Source: Fodinibius halophilus (GTDB lineage Bacteria; Bacteroidota; Rhodothermia; Balneolales; Balneolaceae). From it: DNA of 64,000 nt. The position numbers and the translations under genes were made by a program. The stretch lies in the NCBI RefSeq assembly GCF_011059105.1, contig NZ_JAALLS010000005.1:1-64000 (forward strand), given 5' to 3'. Under the pieces are notes generated by a model that saw nothing but the letters and a program-made list of their open reading frames with translations, was not told the DNA's origin and made no database searches. Every line of letters begins with the position of its first letter. The stretch's first letter is position 1. Shown piece after piece: positions 6,966-15,226 of this stretch.

Positions 6966-7973
6966 TTACATTAGAATGCTATTCTTATACAATGTTAATA
7001 TATATTTTCCTTGTGTAATTGATATCCCATATATGTGATTTTCATCAGAACTTAGTGCAATTGTTTTAGGCTTAAGCCCCTTTAACGACCTAATATACTT
7101 CCCGGTCAATTCCTCATAAACATCCACTATATTATTCGGCTCGTTATCAAAACCATAAGAGATAGCTAAAATATGTTTACCAGAAATATCAAAATCCACT
7201 GTCGAAAACTGAGCACCGGGAGCATACCCTAACATTGTCTCTCCTTTACTCTTGAGATAATTAGCCTCCGTATTGAAATTATCGATTATAGCAACCGAGT
7301 ATACCAATTCACCTTCGGAAGAATACTTTTTTAAAAGAGGTTCAGAATAACCCGCATAGTATAGATTACTATTTTGGATCTCAATGATCCCTTCGTATAG
7401 CATTGGATTATGCTCAGAGGGTACATTTTCAAAATGATGAACCGTTCCGTTGTTAACATTAACCAAGTTAAATATATACTTCATCCCAACCATTGGACTA
7501 AAGAGAACATAGGAGTTGCTATTTACTATCCTAATTTGGTGAGGCATCAATTTTTTAAACGTATGTTCTTCAATAAATTCACCGGGCGGTTTATACGTTA
7601 AAACTTTATTTTGCCTTTCATCTAAAACAACCAATAGTGAATCTACTACGTCAAAGCTTTGTAACTGTAATATTTCTTGTGGTCCTTTTCCTTTAGCAAT
7701 GTGAAAGGTTTTGTAATCAGAAAAATTGTCTTTTGTAATAGCCACAATTTTCTTCTCACCACTAATAAATAACTGGCTAGTATTTTGCCGTATATTTCTC
7801 ACATCATAGAGTTGAAACTTTGATAAGTTCAGACTATCTACAGCTGCTAAGGTGCCTTTTACTATTCGGCTTTCAATATTCTGCGAGCTCTTATTCGTAA
7901 ATTTTTTCTTCTCCTTTTTGCATGAAAGAAATAGGAAAAAGATACAGAAGAAAAGCTTAAATATATCTGACAT
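6966..7973 (-). CDS. 6-bladed beta-propeller lipoprotein C
   Basis: 335 residues with a short lipoprotein signal (MSDIFKLFFCIFFLFLSC, lipobox LFLSC with Cys 18 followed by a Lys-rich stretch). It is shorter and more divergent than its neighbours: the signature reads AKGKGPQEI, and blades such as SFDVVDSLLVVLDERQNKV and STVDFDISGKHILAISYG can be followed. It resembles the TolB-like/BF3164-type propeller lipoproteins of Bacteroidetes. Partner of peptide 4, separated by a 13-bp perfect hairpin. Codon use is AT-rich. No catalytic motif is visible. Confidence 0.75.
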   Translation of the reverse strand: MSDIFKLFFCIFFLFLSCKKEKKKFTNKSSQNIESRIVKGTLAAVDSLNLSKFQLYDVRNIRQNTSQLFISGEKKIVAITKDNFSDYKTFHIAKGKGPQEILQLQSFDVVDSLLVVLDERQNKVLTYKPPGEFIEEHTFKKLMPHQIRIVNSNSYVLFSPMVGMKYIFNLVNVNNGTVHHFENVPSEHNPMLYEGIIEIQNSNLYYAGYSEPLLKKYSSEGELVYSVAIIDNFNTEANYLKSKGETMLGYAPGAQFSTVDFDISGKHILAISYGFDNEPNNIVDVYEELTGKYIRSLKGLKPKTIALSSDENHIYGISITQGKYILTLYKNSILM

Positions 7974-7995
7974 AGCTAATAAGATTATTCAAAAA

Positions 7996-8030
7996 ATAAT
8001 GCGATAAGCGTTTCCCACTTATCGCATTAT
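7996..8030 (-). terminator. Perfect hairpin between peptide 4 and propeller C
   Basis: ataatgcgataag (7996-8008) and cttatcgcattat (8018-8030) are perfect 13-bp arms around a 9-nt loop; on the minus strand the right arm runs into TTTTTT. It is a good intrinsic terminator or attenuator that would make the peptide transcript more abundant than the propeller transcript. Confidence 0.7.
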
Positions 8031-8053
8031 AAATTCAAATTCATAGTTTAATA

Positions 8054-8242
8054 TTATTTATAGCACCTAGTATATGATCCATCTCTTGTATCCATGATCA
8101 TGCCACAATATCTTCCATCACCATCGGCACTACATCCTTCCCCAAGACAATCCGCACAACCACTACAATCACCTCCGGGTGCTATATAACCAGCTTTTAC
8201 ATTTTTCATTTCATCTCGACTTAGCGTTTTAGCAAATGACAT
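8054..8242 (-). CDS. Cys-rich leader peptide 4 (62 aa, 6 Cys)
   Basis: Leader MSFAKTLSRDEMKNVKAG, then a 44-residue core with six Cys (C-x2-C-x2-C-x4-C-x8-C-x13-C), rich in Gly and Asp. The start is set by leader identity and the AAAAGGTGACT motif. It follows AraC-type gene 2 and the longest 12-bp repeat array (four units), and precedes propeller C. Its Cys spacing most resembles that of peptide 2, which suggests a common fold among the six-Cys members (inference). Confidence 0.85.
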   Translation of the reverse strand: MSFAKTLSRDEMKNVKAGYIAPGGDCSGCADCLGEGCSADGDGRYCGMIMDTRDGSYTRCYK

Positions 8243-8321
8243 AAATAGTCACCTTTTGTTTAGTTAAGAATTATTATTGCTGCTAATGCAGCTGATAATA
8301 CCATAACAAAGCTGGCGGACA

Positions 8322-8396
8322 CATGCTTGAGATATGTACTGAGATATGTACTGAGATATGTACTGAGATACCTCCTTAACTTTGCACTGATAAATG
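8322..8396 (-). promoter_or_regulatory. Conserved upstream element with expanded 12-bp tandem repeats (copy 4)
   Basis: Three perfect copies of gagatatgtact (8329-8340, 8341-8352, 8353-8364) followed by gagatacctcct (8365-8376). The array begins 87 bp from the peptide-4 start, as at peptides 1 and 3. The unit number differs from the other sites (4 against 2), so it behaves like a short tandem repeat that could tune expression. Confidence 0.65.
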
Positions 8397-8404
8397 TCAG
8401 CGGT

Positions 8405-8812
8405 TTATGCTACTTCTTCGACCTCTTCACGCCAATCGGAAGGCCCCATATCCATTTCTCGCTTGAATGCTTTACAAAATGCTGATAGAGAATTAAAGCC
8501 CACAGCCAGGGCTACTCGTGTGACCGGAAGATCAATGTCGCGCAATGTTCTCTTTGCCGCCTTTATACGATGATGCAGAATATATTCTTTAGGATAGAAC
8601 CCAACATACTGGGCAAAACGAGCTGAAAAGACCTTGTGGTTTATATCACATTTGTCTTTTAACCATGATACGTTTAACGATGCATCAAATAAATTTTTAT
8701 GAATACAACTGACCGCAATTTGAACATTCTCCGGCCAATTGGAATCTGCAGGTGATAAATCATTTAAATAATTTTTTACCAACATTAAAATACCCTCTTG
8801 TTGTTGATTCAA
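8405..8812 (-). CDS. AraC-type DNA-binding domain protein 2
   Basis: 135 residues and a close paralogue of the 2302-2709 product along its whole length. The start codon is TTG (8810-8812), giving MNQQQEGILMLVKN, which aligns with MDQQQEG of the paralogue, whose start is ATG. Both helix-turn-helix units are intact (LNVSWLKDKCDINHKVFSARFAQ and ITRVAL-type second helix before GFNSLSAFCKAFKR). It is transcribed toward the 12-bp array and peptide 4. It probably binds the repeats; whether as activator or repressor cannot be read from the sequence. Confidence 0.85.
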   Translation of the reverse strand: MNQQQEGILMLVKNYLNDLSPADSNWPENVQIAVSCIHKNLFDASLNVSWLKDKCDINHKVFSARFAQYVGFYPKEYILHHRIKAAKRTLRDIDLPVTRVALAVGFNSLSAFCKAFKREMDMGPSDWREEVEEVA

Positions 8813-9096
8813 AAATATATTTTTCCTGATGTTATTTCGACTAGTTTAGTATTCAAGAGTGTAGTCCTACTCAATTGTTACATTAGAAAATGCTAATGCT
8901 AATGATATATTAGCCCATTAACCGTTTTAAAATGATAACGGCTTTCTCCTTGGGGAACGTGCTCCCCGGAAAACTAAAAAAGTAGCTGAAGCCCCAATAC
9001 AAAAATCGCTCTTGGTCTCATAAAAATTATACTTATTGATCAGATATACTTTGTAGTTGCTATTTCCCCATTCTCTGAATTAAATGTCTCCAATTC

Positions 9097-10239
9097 TCAC
9101 AGTCCATCGATCTCATAGCTTATAATCCGCGGAGACATATCTGAGTTGAAAATTCCATAAGCACTCTCCTCATTAATACTATACAGTTCAACCTCTTTCG
9201 GCAATATAAATTCCCAACGGGGGTTCCCTTTGCTGTCAAATCCCTGCCATGTTTGTTGGGGATTTCCCGGATCAAATCGCTTAACCCATCCCCGGCCTTT
9301 ATCATCAACTAACAGCCTCTTAAAAGCTGGCCAGTGCGAAGGGGTACCTACTTTTTGGACCGCTTTCTTAAAATTCTTAGGAAGATCCCGGGCCACGCTG
9401 TCAAGGTCAGCTGCCGTAAAAGGAAGCCCAACACTCCCCGCTCCTACCTCGCCCCTTCTTTTGCCGTCCCGGCTATACCTTTTTAGGTGCAAACTATCAC
9501 TTTTGCCTGTATATAACTGCCCTTTCGAATTTGCTGCAACATAGAACTCAGAGTAAATAGAAGTTATAAAGATGGATACTTTGCCAGGTTCAAAATATAC
9601 TAATCTCCGTGCGGTGGGATAGGGAGCGGGGAACTGCAGCAGACTTTTATCCACAAATGCTCCGGTAGCATCGAGCTTGGATATAGTAATTTGATGAGGA
9701 ACCTCATCTTCTTTGGGAGCTCTGAAATAGGCATCAACAAATACAGCCAGTATCTGTCCATTAGCCAGTGGAAATATAGTTCTGGGACTCCCAATTTTTG
9801 CGCCATTTACTTCGACATCGGGCAATTTTATCGTACGTATAAATTCAGCCGTCGTAACATTAAACAGTTCAATACGACGCGCTCGCTGCTGTAGTACATA
9901 TAATGTATCCGCTTGGATGCGAATGTTGGGTTTCAAGTCAGTAAATTCTCCCGGGCCTTTTCCCTCTCGTCCTATGGCATTCAAATAAGTGCCATCATCA
10001 GAAAACCGGTGTATCTTCTGCTGTTCGGTATCTGCGGCATAAATATTTCCGCTATTATCTGTGGCCAACCCAGAGAACTCACCAATCAGTGCTTCTTCTG
10101 TTGTTATCGGAATACTCAAATTTTTGGTCAACAACAAAGGATGAAGAGCACTTTCATCAGGTGCCTTTTCTTCGGATGAACAGCCTAATATAAGGCCCGC
10201 ACTCAATAGCAAAAGAAATAAATATTTTAGCAGTTCCAT
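9097..10239 (-). CDS. 6-bladed beta-propeller lipoprotein D
   Basis: About 380 residues from ATG 10237-10239; signal MELLKYLFLLLLSAGLILGC with lipobox ILGC. This start leaves 25 nt to the upstream stop, whereas the longest reading would overlap propeller E. Blades include LATDNSGNIYAADTEQQKIHRF, the signature GREGKGPGEF and a late LVDDKGRGWVKRF. It forms a tight pair with propeller E and lies downstream of the HlyD-type adaptor, so the three probably share a transcript. Higher GC than the peptide-adjacent propellers. Function unknown. Confidence 0.85.
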   Translation of the reverse strand: MELLKYLFLLLLSAGLILGCSSEEKAPDESALHPLLLTKNLSIPITTEEALIGEFSGLATDNSGNIYAADTEQQKIHRFSDDGTYLNAIGREGKGPGEFTDLKPNIRIQADTLYVLQQRARRIELFNVTTAEFIRTIKLPDVEVNGAKIGSPRTIFPLANGQILAVFVDAYFRAPKEDEVPHQITISKLDATGAFVDKSLLQFPAPYPTARRLVYFEPGKVSIFITSIYSEFYVAANSKGQLYTGKSDSLHLKRYSRDGKRRGEVGAGSVGLPFTAADLDSVARDLPKNFKKAVQKVGTPSHWPAFKRLLVDDKGRGWVKRFDPGNPQQTWQGFDSKGNPRWEFILPKEVELYSINEESAYGIFNSDMSPRIISYEIDGL

Positions 10240-10264
10240 AAGTAGTTTATCAGGATGGTTGATA

Positions 10265-11314
10265 CTAATTAGCTTTATAATCAAACGCTTTCACATAACT
10301 GGTTTCACTATCTAGCATATAGAGTCTGTCTCTGGTCAGTTCTACATCCCGAACCGATAACGGCAACTCAATAGAATAACGATACTGCCCGGTATCCAAA
10401 TGATAGACATCTATAAATGATGTCGGAAGTGCGTCACTCTCTTTTGCGAAACGTTGTAAAATAAGGAGGAGGTTATCCTCTGTTGACAACGCCCTGGAAT
10501 ACACTTTTACCGTTGGTGGTTTTGTAATATTCATATTTCCTGACTTTTCTTTCACCGGTTTTTGAAAAGGAATGCGGTCAACAGTACGAACTACTTTTGT
10601 CTGTTCTCCCTCTTTGTTAAAATAGTACAGATAGCTGGCATAGGAGGGCGAAAAGACAAAACCGGTATCAGAAATGGTCTCAATGTTACCTGAAACAGAT
10701 AGTCCGTTTTGGGTCTGGCTCTCTATGAACTGACCAAATTGATGCTGAATATTACCTTGAAGATCAGTACTGGAAAACAGTTTTTCTTCCATACTTCGCT
10801 CGATGACAAAACGATTACCCAATGTGGCAAAACGATATGGATGAGATTTAACTTTATGCGAAGTAATGAAACTGGATGATTTCTTATCAAAGAACATCAG
10901 CTCCATCTTTCGGCTATCGAGTACATATATGGAATCTCCGCGCTGATCAAAATCCATCAATTGTTGAAATTCTCCCGGCCCACGTCCCTCTTTACCATAA
11001 CTTCCTATATACTTTCCATCCCTTGTAAACTTTTTGAGGCGCATATCTCCAAAATCAGACACGTATAACTGGTTACCAAACACTTCAATGCTCATACCTC
11101 TAAGCAGGGAATCACGCACTTCATCATGAAGCGAAATCTCTTCACCAATAGCCCCTTTTTTCCACTTCCGTTGCTCGGGCGTCAATATTTCCCCCTTTTC
11201 GTTTTTTGTGATTTCCGTCCCCTTAGATCCATCCTCTTTTTCATTACACGATGTTAATGAAAGTGTTACAAAAATAGCTGTAAGCAGTAAAGCAGTTGAA
11301 ATTCTGAAGTTCAT
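10265..11314 (-). CDS. 6-bladed beta-propeller lipoprotein E
   Basis: 349 residues; signal MNFRISTALLLTAIFVTLSL with lipobox LTSC. Propeller signature GKEGRGPGEF follows the blade MSIEVFGNQLYVSDFGDMRLKKF. The C-terminal quarter lacks the second rigid WxS/T blade motif of propellers A, B and D, so it belongs to a different subgroup. It is located between the adaptor gene (130 nt upstream) and propeller D (25 nt downstream). No peptide gene sits immediately upstream; this pair may serve the RND system or a peptide encoded elsewhere in the locus (inference). Confidence 0.82.
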   Translation of the reverse strand: MNFRISTALLLTAIFVTLSLTSCNEKEDGSKGTEITKNEKGEILTPEQRKWKKGAIGEEISLHDEVRDSLLRGMSIEVFGNQLYVSDFGDMRLKKFTRDGKYIGSYGKEGRGPGEFQQLMDFDQRGDSIYVLDSRKMELMFFDKKSSSFITSHKVKSHPYRFATLGNRFVIERSMEEKLFSSTDLQGNIQHQFGQFIESQTQNGLSVSGNIETISDTGFVFSPSYASYLYYFNKEGEQTKVVRTVDRIPFQKPVKEKSGNMNITKPPTVKVYSRALSTEDNLLLILQRFAKESDALPTSFIDVYHLDTGQYRYSIELPLSVRDVELTRDRLYMLDSETSYVKAFDYKAN

Positions 11315-11444
11315 AGTTTCACTTTATTAATTCATTATTGGCAAGTATAATACTCAACAAACCAGATGGGCTAAATAATAATACTATTTAAATAGTACAA
11401 AAAAAATTTCATCCTCTCCAAGTCAACCGCAAAAAAATGTAGTA

Positions 11445-12572
11445 CTATTCGGGAGTTTGTAACCGTGGCTTGACAATCTGTAAATGAGACAAAGCGAAAT
11501 GACGGTCTACGGCAATGGTATCTCCGGGGGCTACTTGCTCGTGATTAATAATAGCCCACTGGCTATTCAGGGCTTCCGGTTCCACATATACCCAGTGCAC
11601 TTCATCATTTTCGGGTTTGAGTTTAAACAGCAACGTTCGCCCGCCGTCTCGTGAAAGGATAGCTGAGCGCGGCACGCGTACCTTCCCTTCCTGCTTAAGC
11701 ACTTGTATGCGCCCCTCTACCGTCATACCAGGTGACAAAATCCCGTCCCGGTTTTCGGCTTCGACAATGATTGTACCGGTTTTTGTTTTAGTATCTACGA
11801 CAGGATCTACTGCCATTACAGTTCCTTTAAGCTGCTCTGCTCCCGGGCCACTGAGCTTAACCTCCATACCGGACTCTATTTTACTCAGTTCCGATTCCAA
11901 TACATCAAAACGCAGGCGAACCGTGCGATCATCGACCAACTCGCCCACCTTGGTACCCGCGTTCACATAGGTTCCGTTGGCCAGGCGCCTATCGGTAGAA
12001 AGTGTGCCTGTAAAAGGTGCTTTGAGTACCGTATAAGACAGGTCCAGTTTGGCTTGTTCCAGCTCCAGCTCTGCCTTTGCCAGGCCGGTGGTAATACGTA
12101 CCATCTGTTTGCCGGCATCTTTTTTATGATCACCGTTGGTACCACTGTTATTACCGTTGGTACGCATATTCATCTCAATACGATACTTGTGAAGGGCCTC
12201 TTCGTAGGTATTCTGGGCCTGTTGCACTGCCATTTTTGCCTCGCGTCGGTCAAACACTAACAGCGTATCTCCTTTTTGCACGCTCCGTCCCTCGGTAATA
12301 TAAGATCGTTCTACATAGCCGCTGATCTTGGGCTTTAGCTCTACCGATTGATTGGCCTCTACCACCCCCTGGCTTTCAATATGTTGGTAGATCGGCTTGC
12401 TATCGGCGATGGCAAAAATAACTTCAGGCCGTACCTCGGCCGATTCCTGCTCTTCTTCGGACAATGGGTTTTTATCTTCCTCTTCTCCGTTTTTACAACC
12501 GCTGAGAATAATTCCGATACAGAGAATACTGAAAAAAAGGTTCCGGTATATATTTTTGGACGTACTGTGCAT
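11445..12572 (-). CDS. HlyD/MFP-type RND periplasmic adaptor lipoprotein
   Basis: About 375 residues from ATG 12570-12572, lipobox ILSGC. The order is typical of RND adaptors: a biotinyl-lipoyl half-motif (VELKPKISGYVERSYITEGRSVQKGD), a helical hairpin (QQAQNTYEEALHKY to LAKAELELEQAKLD), the second lipoyl half (YTVLKAPFTGTLS), then beta-barrel and membrane-proximal domains. It links an inner-membrane RND permease to an outer-membrane channel. The permease encoded at 16309-19359 is the obvious partner, although five other genes lie between; no TolC-type gene is in the window. Substrate unknown; export of the locus peptides or of a toxic by-product is a speculation. Confidence 0.9.
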   Translation of the reverse strand: MHSTSKNIYRNLFFSILCIGIILSGCKNGEEEDKNPLSEEEQESAEVRPEVIFAIADSKPIYQHIESQGVVEANQSVELKPKISGYVERSYITEGRSVQKGDTLLVFDRREAKMAVQQAQNTYEEALHKYRIEMNMRTNGNNSGTNGDHKKDAGKQMVRITTGLAKAELELEQAKLDLSYTVLKAPFTGTLSTDRRLANGTYVNAGTKVGELVDDRTVRLRFDVLESELSKIESGMEVKLSGPGAEQLKGTVMAVDPVVDTKTKTGTIIVEAENRDGILSPGMTVEGRIQVLKQEGKVRVPRSAILSRDGGRTLLFKLKPENDEVHWVYVEPEALNSQWAIINHEQVAPGDTIAVDRHFALSHLQIVKPRLQTPE

Positions 12573-12816
12573 GATGAAGTTTTTGTATGCTAAAAATAAA
12601 AAATGAATCCCTTGGTTGACAAACATCCCTTGTAATATATCCCGGATTAAAAGAACGCCGTTTGTATACCTCTGGGATAGTCTTTTAGGTACAATGCTAT
12701 CTAAATAGTATTGGCAATGTATCGATATGGAAGGAATGGCGCAAATGGAAAAGCTTTAATCGGAATTTGTAAAACAAGTGTTTGATGACTTTACACTTCT
12801 CATAATTTTAATCAAA

Positions 12817-13320
12817 TCACTGTTCATTTTTCTGTGTAATCACCAAAAGTATATTTTCCCCGGATATCCCTAATAAAATTTTATATCTGTTTTCTTCTTC
12901 TCTATGTATCCATCTTTTCATCTCAATATCCTTCGGTGGTATCACCAATGGATCATCTACTTGAACAGTATCTCCTGACTCAAACTGTTCAACTAGTTGA
13001 GTTGTAAGTTTATTCATTAATTTTTTACTGTTTTTTTGTTTAGTAAGAAAATTCGCCCTCCTTAAATCTTTTTTTATGATGAGACCTGCCAAAGGGTGAT
13101 CATCCCAAATATCAGAGTCCCCCTGAAAGGGGTAGATATTTCTCGGTGTCTTATCACCCCACAAATCTGAGTTTGAGACATCGAAAACCTTTTTAAGAGA
13201 GGTAACTTCAAGATCTCCAAAACTATATTGTGCATACCCCTTGCTATTCACAGTAAAAACAATCACTGTTAACGTTAGCAAAAAAGCGGCAAATTTGTTT
13301 ATTATGCTAGACAAATCCAT
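12817..13320 (-). CDS. Secreted protein of unknown function (167 aa)
   Basis: I start at ATG 13318-13320; the result is a Sec-type signal (hydrophobic stretch FAAFLLTLTVIVFTV, probable cleavage after GYAQ). The mature part has no Cys, several Trp/Asp motifs (DLWGD, DIWDDHPLAG) and a Lys-rich middle. No family recognised. It directly follows the thioredoxin-like gene (35 nt apart) and ends the operon starting with AraC 3 or peptide 5. AT-rich composition matches its neighbours at 13-16 kb and contrasts with the flanking RND genes. Confidence 0.7.
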   Translation of the reverse strand: MDLSSIINKFAAFLLTLTVIVFTVNSKGYAQYSFGDLEVTSLKKVFDVSNSDLWGDKTPRNIYPFQGDSDIWDDHPLAGLIIKKDLRRANFLTKQKNSKKLMNKLTTQLVEQFESGDTVQVDDPLVIPPKDIEMKRWIHREEENRYKILLGISGENILLVITQKNEQ

Positions 13321-13355
13321 AGTGATTTTATTACGTATTAATAACAATTTATCTG

Positions 13356-13916
13356 TTATAGACTATTATTAAACATTTCTTGAATTTCTTTATTTTTTGA
13401 CTTTTTACTAAGCCTATGTAAAAACCTAATATCTTGAATACCAACTGAACGATGAAGCAAATCTTCTTTCCTCGTTATAGAGGCGTCAGTTGAAGATTTT
13501 TTATATTTTGTCTTTGTAATTACAATTTGTGGCGTAGCTGCTTCTCCTTGGATAACATCCCATACATAGTGACTTATACCTAAATTATACCAACTGGCCC
13601 CTGCGATAATTTCATCATAAGGTTTAGTCTTTTGAAGATACTTTGTACCCACCTCCGCATGTATATCTTTTGAAATACCAGTGGTGAGAAATTTCAGATC
13701 ATTTTTGTTTGCTAACTTTTTAAAATATTCTTTTAACTCTATAACCATGTTATGAGTTTCTTCGCTATTTGAATAAACACAAGAAGAAGACCCAATAAAC
13801 ACAAATCTTAAAAAGTTTCCTCCCTCCATTGATTGGATATTTGTTTCAGTAGAAATATTCTCAGGAGTTTCATAGATAAACTGAAATCCAATTATGAATA
13901 GTAATACAGCAATCAT
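13356..13916 (-). CDS. Membrane-anchored thioredoxin-like protein with CxxS motif
   Basis: 186 residues; one N-terminal hydrophobic segment (1-15), then FLRFVFIGSSSCVYSNSEE, which resembles a thioredoxin beta-strand plus active site with a single Cys (C46-V-Y-S49). A later EAATPQIVI has the cis-Pro position expected of the fold. A CxxS site points to an isomerase-like or trapping role rather than a dithiol oxidase (family inference). The gene lies between propeller F and the unknown secreted protein, in the operon of peptide 5, so it may service that peptide. Fold assignment is by motif only. Confidence 0.6.
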   Translation of the reverse strand: MIAVLLFIIGFQFIYETPENISTETNIQSMEGGNFLRFVFIGSSSCVYSNSEETHNMVIELKEYFKKLANKNDLKFLTTGISKDIHAEVGTKYLQKTKPYDEIIAGASWYNLGISHYVWDVIQGEAATPQIVITKTKYKKSSTDASITRKEDLLHRSVGIQDIRFLHRLSKKSKNKEIQEMFNNSL

Positions 13917-13964
13917 AATTTCATATTTTTTTCAAAAAAATATTTTCCCTTTTCCATTTTAACC

Positions 13965-15164
13965 TCAAAAATTAAACCACTTTAGTCTTCCACCGGTACT
14001 TCTAATAACTCCTTGTTTGGTAACTATCAAACTACCGTATGTCTCTTTTTTATTAAAATGTCGGCTCCCCAGATATTTAGCTTTAGTTTCATTTAGACCT
14101 ATCAAATAAAAATCTAATTGCCGATCCCAAGCAAATACAGAACTAATTACCTCACTATCTCTTTTGGTTTCAACTTTGAGCAAGGCTAAATCTTTGGTTA
14201 GTAAAGTAATATCTTTCATTATGCTATGATTACTCAATACAATCCTCAAACGTCCCTCTTTAGGCCAGTACTTCTGTTTACCTAGGATGAAATTCTTAAA
14301 TTTATAAGATCTAACAAGTTCTAATTCATCATTAAATATATAGATATAGGGTAATCGGCTGTAAGATAAAATATATAAGCCATATTGATTACTATATTTA
14401 ATAATCCCCTCTGTAAAGGGTCTTTTCAACATCCAATGATTATTTGTCTTATACCTTTTACCAAAACTGAAAACCTTTTTCCTATCATTATAAACATGTA
14501 GTGACGGTTCATTTTTATCACCAGTACTTTTTAAGTTTGAACCAGAAGTTTGATTAGTTGGGGTACCACCCAAAACAACAAAGGAACTGTCAGTTTTAGC
14601 TAGTGAATAGATAATTTGTTTATTCAACTTTGTTTCTTTCTTGAAAAAACAAGGCGTACTTTCACAGTAAAAAGTTGATATCCTATCCGAGGACATGGCA
14701 ATATATACCATATCATCTTTGATCGTTAAGTCGTTAGCATTTGATAACCCTCCCGGTCCTCTTCCAAACTCTGCAATATGATACAGAGAATCTTGCCTGA
14801 AATTATATTCAAAAAGTTCTTGGTTCTCAGTATCCAGTAATATCAATCGATTTTCATCTAATCCTTCAAGAACCAAATCTCCGTAACTATTTGTTTTTAT
14901 GGGTATTTTTTGTGTTGCATAACTTGAAGGGTTATTAAGTATACCCTTGATCTTTTTTATCATTTTATTACGTGACAAATCAAAGGACGATTTAGTGGTG
15001 TCAACAATGAAATGTCGATAATCCAAATATGGAATCCGTTCTTCAATAGGATGAAGCTCAAGTTTTCTATTAGATTCGTTTTCTTTATTTGAACAACCTC
15101 CTACTTGTAACAGTATGCATATTAATGCTAGGTTTAATAAAGATAAGCGACAACAAAAACTCAT
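13965..15164 (-). CDS. Beta-propeller-type lipoprotein F, partner of peptide 5
   Basis: 399 residues with lipobox VGGC (Cys 24). Divergent from propellers A-E: the signature is reduced to FGRGPGGLSNAND, preceded by the blade ENRLILLDTENQELFEYNF and followed by DDMVYIAMSSDRISTF. It resembles the DUF4221/TolB-like lipoproteins of Bacteroidetes that occur beside NVEALA peptides. It is separated from peptide 5 by a perfect 14-bp hairpin and lies 48 nt upstream of the thioredoxin-like gene. Strongly AT-rich. Confidence 0.7.
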   Translation of the reverse strand: MSFCCRLSLLNLALICILLQVGGCSNKENESNRKLELHPIEERIPYLDYRHFIVDTTKSSFDLSRNKMIKKIKGILNNPSSYATQKIPIKTNSYGDLVLEGLDENRLILLDTENQELFEYNFRQDSLYHIAEFGRGPGGLSNANDLTIKDDMVYIAMSSDRISTFYCESTPCFFKKETKLNKQIIYSLAKTDSSFVVLGGTPTNQTSGSNLKSTGDKNEPSLHVYNDRKKVFSFGKRYKTNNHWMLKRPFTEGIIKYSNQYGLYILSYSRLPYIYIFNDELELVRSYKFKNFILGKQKYWPKEGRLRIVLSNHSIMKDITLLTKDLALLKVETKRDSEVISSVFAWDRQLDFYLIGLNETKAKYLGSRHFNKKETYGSLIVTKQGVIRSTGGRLKWFNF

Positions 15165-15184
15165 ACATCAATAATTAAATTAAA

Positions 15185-15222
15185 ATAAAACAGCAGGTGA
15201 AAAGTAATACCTGCTGTTTTAT
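15185..15222 (-). terminator. Perfect hairpin between peptide 5 and propeller F
   Basis: ataaaacagcaggt (15185-15198) and acctgctgttttat (15209-15222) are perfect 14-bp arms with a 10-nt loop, followed on the minus strand by a T-rich tract. It is a terminator or attenuator with the same placement as after peptides 1, 2 and 4. Confidence 0.7.
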
Positions 15223-15226
15223 AAAT

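Larger units (their letters stand above)
8189..8925 (-). repeat. Duplicated leader-operator-AraC block, copy 2
   Basis: Counterpart of 2109-2870: peptide leader, 5' region, 12-bp repeats, AraC-type gene and about 110 bp upstream. The two AraC proteins are close paralogues and the non-coding flanks are alignable by eye. The main difference is the expanded repeat array (four rather than two units). Confidence 0.7.

Noticed and set aside
8322-8396. Possible CRISPR-like array
   Set aside because: Units are 12 bp and directly abutting, with no spacers; this is a short tandem repeat in a conserved regulatory region.
11382-11397. Perfect 16-bp palindrome tactatttaaatagta upstream of propeller E
   Set aside because: AT-rich palindromes of this size arise easily; no second copy or regulator link was evident, so not listed as an operator.
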